In this document: positions 1 through 5,605 of the stretch, in pieces | Layout: each line of letters starts with the position of its first letter | How positions within the stretch are numbered: position 1 is the stretch's first letter | Assembly (NCBI GenBank): GCA_022402405.1 | Contig: JAKRSG010000345.1 | Span: 1 to 5,906 of the forward strand | Reading direction: 5' to 3' | Source of the DNA: Bacteroidia bacterium | Lineage (GTDB): Bacteria; Bacteroidota; Bacteroidia; UKL13-3 | Length of the DNA: 5,906 bases | Notes under the pieces: model-generated | What the model was told of the DNA's origin: nothing | The model's database searches: none | Seen by the model: the letters and a program-made list of their open reading frames with translations, nothing else | Made by a program: the position numbers and the translations under genes

Positions 1-442
1 CTAGATCGGTATTGCGGTCGGTGCCCAAGAGCTCTGCATCGTACTCGCGTTTATCGTTTAAGATAACTTTGATTTTGGAGGCACCATCAATAACGTGATT
101 ATTGGTAACAATGTATCCATCAGAAGAGATGATAACACCAGAGCCAGAGCCTCTTCTTTCGCGTTGAGGCATTTCGAATCCACGGAAAAATCCGCCAAAA
201 GGATCCATTTCCATGGAGTTCTGACTAGCAGGAACGGTAGTTAAAATATGAACCACAGTTGGGGTAACTAGTTCGGCAACGGCTACAAAATCTGGATTAG
301 AACCTTCATTTAGATTGGCAAATTTGGCCACATATTCTGATTCAAATTTACTTTGATTATCGTGGCTAATAAGTTTGTAAAGTCCAATGGCAACCAAGCC
401 TCCCAGACTTGCTACCACAAGCATTCCAATATATTTTTTCAT
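1..442 (-). CDS. HtrA/DegP-family periplasmic serine protease, N-terminal part (runs off left edge)
   Basis: Reading the minus strand from ATG at 442 gives 147 codons with no stop before the window edge. Residues about 5-25 form a hydrophobic signal peptide or signal anchor after MKKY, with no clear signal-peptidase site, so the protein is probably exported or anchored with its body in the periplasm. The protease domain opens near residue 51; residues 58-67 (LVTPTVVHIL) match the usual start of HtrA proteases, and GSGSGVIIS follows at 98-106. The catalytic His is H116 in TNNHVI, and D146 in RNTDL fits the catalytic Asp. The GNSGG serine motif and PDZ domains would lie beyond the edge. The family degrades or refolds misfolded envelope proteins. 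A glycine- and phenylalanine-rich stretch at 80-90 (DPFGGFFRGFE) is common in DegP/DegQ proteins. The gene is divergent from the membrane protein at 668. DegP, DegQ and DegS types cannot be separated from this fragment. Confidence 0.93.
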   Translation of the reverse strand, partial: MKKYIGMLVVASLGGLVAIGLYKLISHDNQSKFESEYVAKFANLNEGSNPDFVAVAELVTPTVVHILTTVPASQNSMEMDPFGGFFRGFEMPQRERRGSGSGVIISSDGYIVTNNHVIDGASKIKVILNDKREYDAELLGTDRNTDL

Positions 443-460
443 GTATTTTTAGTTTTTTCT

Positions 461-536
461 CAAATTTTCAAAAATCATTCCAAGCTACAAAATGACAGCA
501 ATATCTGACAAAATTGAATATAGCTTTGAAAACTTG
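461..536. repeat. Inverted repeat spanning the htrA-side promoter
   Basis: CAAATTTTCAAA (461-472) and TTTGAAAACTTG (525-536) are inverted copies matching at 11 of 12 positions, separated by 52 bp. The arms flank the candidate minus-strand promoter at 480-512. A second, shorter inverted pair, AAGCTA (482-487) and TAGCTT (521-526), lies inside but is not exactly concentric. The arrangement could be a pair of operator half-sites or a looping site. The region is very AT-rich, so chance cannot be excluded. Confidence 0.35.
480..512 (-). promoter_or_regulatory. Candidate Bacteroidota-type promoter for the htrA-like gene
   Basis: On the minus strand, TTTG (512-509) is followed after 21 bases by TAGCTTGG (487-480). 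This matches the Bacteroidota -7 consensus TAnnTTTG with one mismatch, and the spacing lies within the range reported for that promoter class. Transcription would start near 473 and give a leader of about 30 nt before the ATG at 442. The leader is A-rich just before the start and has no Shine-Dalgarno sequence, as is normal for the phylum. Such short AT-rich motifs occur by chance, so this is a suggestion only. Confidence 0.4.
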
Positions 537-586
537 AAACGAAGTAAAAGGTTTTTAAAGTATGATTGTATAAAGAAAATTCGGTT

Positions 587-618
587 TTTGTACACGGAAG
601 GTGGAGTAGTTAATTTTA
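587..618 (+). promoter_or_regulatory. Candidate Bacteroidota-type promoter for the 668 gene and dapF
   Basis: TTTG (587-590) is followed after 20 bases by TAATTTTA (611-618), which matches TAnnTTTG except at the last base. A start near 625 would give a leader of about 43 nt before the ATG at 668. An exact TAGCTTTG also occurs at 521-528 but has no TTG at the right distance upstream, so it is the weaker candidate. No other promoter-like sequence was noticed before dapF, which probably shares this one. Confidence 0.4.
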
Positions 619-667
619 GGGTTATATCGGAATTTATGAATAATTTAACGAAGTTTGTAAAATCTAT

Positions 668-1549
668 ATGCATTTTTCTCACGATAAACATCAATATTAT
701 TTTGAAAAGTATCTCCGCAATGAGATGAAAGGAGAGGAGTTGCAGTTATTTGAAGCAAAGCTTCAATCGGATGCTTCCCTCAAAAAGAGTTTTGATTTTT
801 ATTTAGCCAACCGCACAGAAATTGTGGCAGAAGAATTGGCCGAATACGATGAGCCAGAAATTATGAAAAAGAAACCTCAGAGATGGGGCTGGCTTATGGC
901 AAGTTTTTCTATTATTGCCTTAGTTCTTATCATTGATTTTTATTTAACAGATTCATACGAGCAGCAGCAAAATGCCAAACGAAAACCATTTTTAGAAACC
1001 ATAAATGTATTTAGGTCTGAACCCAAAACTGAAAGTACAGATAGCCAACAAAAGAACCAAAAGAACAGAGAAAATAAAAAAGTTATTCCAGAGGAATATA
1101 CTCAAAATGAGGATAGTTTATTAGGAGTATTAGATGCTCAGTTAAACGAGTTTACTAACAAGGGAGAGATGAGTATAGAAGGCGATTATTTTGTAGTAGA
1201 TTCTTTGTTTAAAGTACTAGAAAATGCTCAGTTAAATGAGCGATTACGGACATTAAAAACGGTAACAGATTCTTTGCTTGCCGATTCTACTTTAGAAGAC
1301 TTGGCTAGGCAAAGTTTCTTTCATAATCCACATTTAATAACCCGACAGTTGTTGGTAGAATACTGGGATTCACCTATACATATTAGAGGGTATTTGTACA
1401 CCGGCAAAAAGCTATTGGTATATGGCATAGATCCAGAAGAGGAAATTTATTTAACCTATTCAGAGAAAAATAAATCGTATTACCTTATCTTACACAAACA
1501 AGCATTTTATTTATTTCCCAACAATCGTTTTCAAAAGCTAGCACACTAG
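668..1549 (+). CDS. Single-pass membrane protein with anti-sigma-like N-terminus, function unknown
   Basis: The 293-residue product is not recognised as a named protein. Residues 10-60 are helical and acidic (YYFEKYLRNEMKGEE, then LFEAKLQSDASL) and resemble the short cytoplasmic segment at the N-terminus of many Bacteroidota anti-sigma or membrane-anchored regulators. A basic stretch (KKKPQR, 67-72) precedes one membrane helix at about 73-93, so the positive-inside rule puts the N-terminus in the cytoplasm and residues 94-293 in the periplasm. Residues 117-140 are a polar Q/K/N-rich linker. Two similar segments follow at 149-161 and 178-191, each ending AQLNE. The last 55 residues look beta-rich (HIRGYLYTGKKLLVYGI onward). 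The ATG at 668 is chosen because an in-frame stop lies at 641-643 and the next Met is residue 20. No sigma factor gene is visible, so an anti-sigma role is only a possibility. It ends 2 bp before dapF, suggesting co-transcription. Confidence 0.8.
   Translation: MHFSHDKHQYYFEKYLRNEMKGEELQLFEAKLQSDASLKKSFDFYLANRTEIVAEELAEYDEPEIMKKKPQRWGWLMASFSIIALVLIIDFYLTDSYEQQQNAKRKPFLETINVFRSEPKTESTDSQQKNQKNRENKKVIPEEYTQNEDSLLGVLDAQLNEFTNKGEMSIEGDYFVVDSLFKVLENAQLNERLRTLKTVTDSLLADSTLEDLARQSFFHNPHLITRQLLVEYWDSPIHIRGYLYTGKKLLVYGIDPEEEIYLTYSEKNKSYYLILHKQAFYLFPNNRFQKLAH
1134..1240 (+). repeat. Short internal direct repeat in the membrane-protein gene
   Basis: ATGCTCAGTTAAACGAG (1134-1150) recurs at 1224-1240 with one base changed (16 of 17 identical). 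The copies are exactly 90 bp apart and in the same frame, so the protein carries AQLNE at residues 157-161 and 187-191. In both copies a DSL(L/F)xVL segment precedes it. This looks like an old duplication of a segment of about 30 residues in the predicted periplasmic part; the sequence between the copies has diverged. Confidence 0.6.
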
Positions 1550-1551
1550 GC

Positions 1552-2352
1552 ATGAAGTTTTATAAATATCAAGGTACTGGGAATGATTTTATAATCATAG
1601 ACAACAGAAAAGGTGAGTTTCATTTAGATAACAAAAGCGCTATTGAGCAATTGTGCCATAGAAGATTTGGGATTGGTTCAGACGGATTGATTTTACTGCA
1701 ATTAGACGATACTGGCGCTTATTACATGAAATATTATAACAGTGATGGCGCCGAGAGCAGTATGTGTGGAAATGGCGGTAGGTGCTTTGCTCAGTTTATA
1801 TTCGACTTAGGATTAGCCGAGCAAGAAGTTGAGTTTTTGGCCATAGATGGAAAACATCGCGCACATAAAATGGTTTCTAATGAGGGTGAATCGTGGATTG
1901 CTTTAGAGATGATTCCTGTAAAGGAAGTGAAAAAAATTACCGAAGAAGTATTCGAATTAAATACAGGCTCTCCGCATTATGTTGCTTTTGTAAATCAGCC
2001 TGTTTCTGAACTTGAGCTAATAACAAAAGCCAAGGCTATTAGATACAATGAGCCATATACTCAACAAGGTATTAATGTAAATTATGTAAACATGCTTGGT
2101 CTCAAAGATTTGTGCATGCGTACATACGAACGAGGTGTAGAAGATGAGACTTTTTCTTGCGGAACAGGGGCTACGGCTGCAGCCTTATCTGCAGCTTTAT
2201 TTGCCGATTTGCCTGCGGGAAAACACAGCACTCAAATAGAAGTACCGGGAGGTAAATTGGCGATACAGTTTTTTATTTCTGCCGATAAAAAAAGTTTTTC
2301 CGATATTTGGCTAATGGGTCCTGCTAAACAGGTTTTTATAGGAGAGTTTTAA
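1552..2352 (+). CDS. dapF: Diaminopimelate epimerase DapF
   Basis: The protein interconverts LL- and meso-diaminopimelate in the cytoplasm, supplying meso-DAP for peptidoglycan and lysine synthesis. It is a cofactor-free two-cysteine racemase. All key parts are visible in 266 residues, slightly shorter than the 274 of E. coli and H. influenzae DapF. They are the N-terminal GTGNDF (residues 8-13), the first catalytic cysteine C72 in MCGNGGRC, H142 in TGSPHYV, GINVNYV at 173-179, E193-R194 in YERGVEDET, and the second catalytic cysteine C203 in SCGTGATAAA. The two halves thus each contribute one cysteine, as in the family. The serine in TGSPH, where proteobacterial enzymes usually have TGNPH, is in my memory common in Bacteroidota. 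The start is fixed by MKFYKYQGTGNDF, which matches family N-termini. It begins 2 bp after the membrane-protein gene and is followed by a terminator-like hairpin. Confidence 0.98.
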   Translation: MKFYKYQGTGNDFIIIDNRKGEFHLDNKSAIEQLCHRRFGIGSDGLILLQLDDTGAYYMKYYNSDGAESSMCGNGGRCFAQFIFDLGLAEQEVEFLAIDGKHRAHKMVSNEGESWIALEMIPVKEVKKITEEVFELNTGSPHYVAFVNQPVSELELITKAKAIRYNEPYTQQGINVNYVNMLGLKDLCMRTYERGVEDETFSCGTGATAAALSAALFADLPAGKHSTQIEVPGGKLAIQFFISADKKSFSDIWLMGPAKQVFIGEF

Positions 2353-2353
2353 G

Positions 2354-2394
2354 AAAATAAATATAGCAAAATTCTTGCATGCTATTTTTATTTT
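2354..2394 (+). terminator. Intrinsic-terminator-like hairpin after dapF
   Basis: AAAATAAATATAGCA (2354-2368) pairs with TGCTATTTTTATTTT (2380-2394) at 14 of 15 positions, with one T-T mismatch and an 11-nt loop. It starts 1 bp after the dapF stop codon. The stem is strongest near the loop (AGCA/TGCT), and its 3' arm supplies the U-rich tract. The A-rich 5' arm means it could also act on transcripts from the other strand. It has few G-C pairs, so strength is uncertain. If it works, the SNF2 gene needs its own promoter; no convincing one is seen in 2395-2427. Confidence 0.6.
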
Positions 2395-2427
2395 GTCTTA
2401 TCTTGCCCCACTTAAAGTGCCCTGTAA

Positions 2428-2430
2428 TTG
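2428..2430 (+). promoter_or_regulatory. TTG initiation codon of the SNF2 gene
   Basis: The in-frame triplet before this TTG is TAA, so translation cannot begin further upstream without a frameshift. The following residues (IVVNTQPFALIYGLFQH) resemble the first residues of related Bacteroidota SNF2 proteins as I remember them, which begin with M, a few residues, then a PFxLIYxLxxH-like segment. Later TTG or GTG codons (codons 21, 25 and 29) would remove this segment. No clear Shine-Dalgarno sequence is present. Confidence 0.7.
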
Positions 2431-5400
2431 ATAGTCGTAAACACTCAACCATTTGCTTTAATTTATGGATTATTTCAACACCCATTTTTGGGGGTTGTAT
2501 TGGAGCCTCATGTGGTTCAAGTAAACAGCAAAGGCGCGTTTACGCTTACGCATCAGCGCGTATTTACAAAAACAGCAGATTATTTCGACAAGGCCTTAAA
2601 TAGTGAAGATTATGAGTTAATAAAACTCTTAGATGAGGTAGATGATGACTTTATTTTCAAGAAATTTTATAAAGATCCCAAGAAGAAAATTCGCACATCC
2701 GAATTTTTCTCCAAGCATTGCAGCAAGGAATTAATGGAAGACAAAATTCGTCCGTTTATTGAAGAGCGGATGAATAAAGTTTTGCTGCGTTTGCGAGGAA
2801 GAACTATTTATAAAAATGGGAACGATAATAATCCTACTTCAGTAAAAATTACAGTAGGAGAGGAGCAGGCTAATATTTGGTTTCATTTTAAAAACAATCC
2901 TGAAGGTATTAGGTATTACCCAACCTTAAGGTATAAAAATCAGAAAGTAGAATTTATATATAAAGGCGCGCAGATTGTGTCGTTATCGCCTGCATGGCTG
3001 TTGGTAGATAATCACCTTTTTGATTTTGAAAAAAATGTGGATGGCAAAAAGCTTTTGCCATTTATGAGCAAGCGTTTTATACAGATTCCAAAGAAAACCG
3101 AGGAGACTTATTTAAACAAATTTGTACTCCAGTTGGTAGAAAAGTATGATGTAAAAGCAGATTGTTTTAAGATAAATCACTTGCCATCCTTTGGCTATCC
3201 GATGCTAAACATGCAAGATTTGTTTGAAGATGAGGTGGCGTTACGACTTCAATTCAACTATGCAGATATTAGCTTCGATTACGATTCTGACCAAGATGTA
3301 CATGCGCAATTAATAAAACATGAAAATGAATATGTTTTTAATCGTGTAGCCCGAAACAGAAAGTGGGAGGAAGGCAGAGCTAAGGTATTAGAAAAGTTGG
3401 GTTTAAGACATACACAAGGTGCTTTTTTTACCCTGCAAAATCAAGAACTTGCTGCACCTAAATCTGGCATACTTGGCACGGGCGCAGTAAACAAATATGC
3501 TTTTTTAGACTGGCTGAACCAACATTTTGAAACGCTAAAAGACAATGGAATCGAATTAAAGCAAGACAGTGAACGAAGCAAGTTTTATATTGGTCCGAGA
3601 GAGCTTAAAATAGAAGTAAACGAGCAAAAAGACTGGTTTGATGTGCGCGCTGTAGTGCAGTTTGGAGAGTTTACTTTTTCGTTTTTGTCGCTCAGAGAAT
3701 ACATTATGAAAGGCAAACGTGAGTTTATTTTGCCCAACGGATTAATTGCTATTATACCAGAAGAATGGTTTGGAAACCTAACTGGCATCTTTGAGTTTAG
3801 CATGAGCGAAGATGAGATTAAGATTGAAAAGCATCATATAGGCTTGTTAGAAGATATTTCTCAGGGAGGAGGCAGGTACATAAAGTTGAGTGAAAAGCTT
3901 AAGCATTTAATTGAGTATGGTTCTTTACGCGATATGGAATTACCTCAGTTTTTTAAAGGAACTTTGAGGCCTTATCAAAAAGCTGGATTTGATTGGTTCT
4001 ACTTTTTAAAAGACAATCATTTTGGTGGATGTTTAGCCGATGATATGGGTTTAGGAAAAACCATTCAAACCCTTGCCCTCATTCAGAAAGAGCGTGAGTT
4101 ATATTTAGAAAGCATTGGTACCCAAGTTGTGCCTGAACCTAGTTTGTCTGAAATCGTTTTTGAAGATCGCAAGTCAAGCGGACCAGCCGTTCAGTTGAGT
4201 ATATTTGATCAAGTGGAGTGGGTTCAGACCGAAAAAAAGGAAGCCCAAGTAAGCGCACAAAACCAAGTAAGCAACAAAGAATTGTATTTGCAAACGGGAG
4301 GTGTGTTGCATCATAGTTTAAGTAAGTCGGGCGAGGCAAAAAATGTAACTTCTAATTCTATCAGAACTTCTTTAATTGTGGTGCCAAATTCGTTAATTTA
4401 TAACTGGTTTCACGAGGCTAAGAAGTTTACTCCTGGATTAAAAGTGTTGATTTATACAGGCATAAATCGCATTAAGAGCACCAAGCAATTTGCCAATTAC
4501 GATTTGGTAATTTCCACTTACGGCACCGTGCGTGTAGATATAGATATACTAAAAGAGTTTGTATTTAACTACATAATTTTAGATGAAAGTCAGGCCATAA
4601 AAAACGCGCACTCGCAAGTTTCTAAAGCGGTAAAAGTATTAAAGAGCGTTCGCCGATTGGTGTTAACGGGTACGCCCATAGAGAACAGTGTTCAAGAGTT
4701 GTGGAGCCAGTTATCGTTTGTAAATCCGGGCTTACTAGGCAGTTTGAGTGCTTTTCAGGATAGGTTTGTAACGCCTATAGAAAAGCAAAAAGATGTGGTA
4801 AAAATGCAACAGCTTAAGGCCATTATCAATCCGTTTATTTTGCGCCGAACCAAGGACCAAGTTGCCACAGATTTGCCTGCAAAAATGGAGCAAGTGGTAT
4901 ATTGCGAAATGAGCGAAGAACAAACCGAGGCCTACGAAAAAGTTAAATCGCATTACCGTAACGAAATTCTAAAAGTTATAAAAGACATGGGGATTGTTAA
5001 ATCGCAGTTTACCTTGTTGCAAGGACTTACAAAACTGAGGCAAATTGCTAATCATCCTTTGTTAATAAATCCAGATTTTACAGGCGAAAGTGGCAAGTTT
5101 ACAGAAGTAACAGAGATGGCTCAAACGGCCATGGCAGAAGGTCATAAAGTGCTAATTTTTTCGCAGTTTGTGAGTCAATTAACCATTTATAAAAATTGGT
5201 TCAGCCAGCAAAAAATTGCCTTTTGTTATTTAGATGGTTCTATGAGCAGTGAAGCCAGACAGCAAGCTGTGCAACAGTTTCAGGAAGGCGACTTCCCGTT
5301 CTTTTTAATTTCATTAAAAGCGGGTGGTTTTGGTTTGAACCTAACCAAAGCAGATTATGTGTTTATGTTAGACCCATGGTGGAACCCTGCTGTAGAACGA

Positions 5401-5598
5401 CAGGCAATTGATAGAGCGCATAGGATTGGTCAGACACAACATGTGTTTATCTATAAATTTATTAGTAAAGACACCGTTGAAGAAAAGATATTGGCATTAC
5501 AAGAGAAAAAGAAATTACTTGCAGATTCGATGATAGAGACGGATGAATCTATCTTTAAGCAAATTGATGTAGACGAAATATTAGAATTATTAAACTAG
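2428..5598 (+). CDS. SNF2/Rad54-type DNA-dependent ATPase (helicase-like), bacterial
   Basis: This 1056-residue superfamily 2 motor probably uses ATP to translocate on duplex DNA and displace or remodel bound proteins; its exact role is not known. Residues 1-500 form the N-terminal region typical of bacterial SNF2 proteins, without a SWIM zinc finger (no CxC...CxH). The motor has LRPYQKAGFDW (513-523), motif I DDMGLGKT (538-545, Walker lysine K544), motif Ia LIVVPNSLIYNW (649-660), ISTYGT (695-700), motif II DESQ (719-722), motif III TGTP (747-750), RQIANHP (871-877), motif IV KVLIFSQF (907-914), motif V KAGGFGLNLT (964-973) and motif VI ERQAIDRAHRIGQ (990-1002). It is complete and appears intact. 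About 90 low-complexity residues (553-645) are inserted between motifs I and Ia. The start is TTG at 2428, directly after an in-frame TAA at 2425-2427; the next in-frame ATG is codon 103, and the N-terminal sequence looks family-like from residue 1. The acyl-CoA carboxylase gene follows 7 bp downstream. Confidence 0.95.
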   Translation: MIVVNTQPFALIYGLFQHPFLGVVLEPHVVQVNSKGAFTLTHQRVFTKTADYFDKALNSEDYELIKLLDEVDDDFIFKKFYKDPKKKIRTSEFFSKHCSKELMEDKIRPFIEERMNKVLLRLRGRTIYKNGNDNNPTSVKITVGEEQANIWFHFKNNPEGIRYYPTLRYKNQKVEFIYKGAQIVSLSPAWLLVDNHLFDFEKNVDGKKLLPFMSKRFIQIPKKTEETYLNKFVLQLVEKYDVKADCFKINHLPSFGYPMLNMQDLFEDEVALRLQFNYADISFDYDSDQDVHAQLIKHENEYVFNRVARNRKWEEGRAKVLEKLGLRHTQGAFFTLQNQELAAPKSGILGTGAVNKYAFLDWLNQHFETLKDNGIELKQDSERSKFYIGPRELKIEVNEQKDWFDVRAVVQFGEFTFSFLSLREYIMKGKREFILPNGLIAIIPEEWFGNLTGIFEFSMSEDEIKIEKHHIGLLEDISQGGGRYIKLSEKLKHLIEYGSLRDMELPQFFKGTLRPYQKAGFDWFYFLKDNHFGGCLADDMGLGKTIQTLALIQKERELYLESIGTQVVPEPSLSEIVFEDRKSSGPAVQLSIFDQVEWVQTEKKEAQVSAQNQVSNKELYLQTGGVLHHSLSKSGEAKNVTSNSIRTSLIVVPNSLIYNWFHEAKKFTPGLKVLIYTGINRIKSTKQFANYDLVISTYGTVRVDIDILKEFVFNYIILDESQAIKNAHSQVSKAVKVLKSVRRLVLTGTPIENSVQELWSQLSFVNPGLLGSLSAFQDRFVTPIEKQKDVVKMQQLKAIINPFILRRTKDQVATDLPAKMEQVVYCEMSEEQTEAYEKVKSHYRNEILKVIKDMGIVKSQFTLLQGLTKLRQIANHPLLINPDFTGESGKFTEVTEMAQTAMAEGHKVLIFSQFVSQLTIYKNWFSQQKIAFCYLDGSMSSEARQQAVQQFQEGDFPFFLISLKAGGFGLNLTKADYVFMLDPWWNPAVERQAIDRAHRIGQTQHVFIYKFISKDTVEEKILALQEKKKLLADSMIETDESIFKQIDVDEILELLN
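4192..4206 (+). other. Possible sliding-clamp-binding pentapeptide (QLSIF) in the SNF2 protein
   Basis: Codons 589-593 of the SNF2 protein spell QLSIF, one conservative change from the QL[S/D]LF consensus by which many bacterial replication and repair proteins bind the beta sliding clamp. It lies in the polar, probably disordered insertion between motifs I and Ia, where it would be accessible. A five-residue match can arise by chance, so binding is an inference. Confidence 0.3.
4245..4272 (+). repeat. Short in-frame direct repeat in the SNF2 insertion
   Basis: CCAAGTAAGC occurs at 4245-4254 and again at 4263-4272, exactly 18 bp apart, and encodes QVSAQNQVSN. It fits the low-complexity nature of the insertion between motifs I and Ia and may mark past replication slippage. 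The unit is too short for strong conclusions. Confidence 0.4.
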
Positions 5599-5605
5599 AA
5601 ATTAC

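Noticed and set aside
485..694. 69-codon minus-strand reading frame over the same intergenic region
   Set aside because: It overlaps the start of the 668 gene and the promoter region, has AT-driven composition (F, I, L, K, S), and shows no recognisable motif.
719..722. The DESQ form of motif II in the SNF2 protein (protein residues 719-722, given here as residue numbers) as a possible loss of activity
   Set aside because: The catalytic Asp and Glu are present, and the last two positions vary in SNF2 proteins (DEAH, DEGH, DEAQ, DESQ), so activity is not in doubt on this ground.
492..728. 78-codon plus-strand reading frame in the divergent intergenic region
   Set aside because: It overlaps the well-supported membrane-protein gene by about 60 bp in another frame, contains both candidate promoters, and its product (K/I/N/F-rich) looks like translated AT-rich non-coding DNA.
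2379..2603. 74-codon plus-strand frame starting with ATG within the dapF terminator, considered as the true start of the SNF2 gene through a frameshift
   Set aside because: Its start lies in the hairpin loop, the frame differs from SNF2, and the SNF2 frame has family-like sequence from its TTG onward, so no frameshift is needed.
3585..4953. Three minus-strand frames of 66-72 codons inside the SNF2 gene (3585-3803, 4139-4339, 4735-4953)
   Set aside because: They lie antisense to a continuous gene whose motifs are intact, and none has a recognisable domain.
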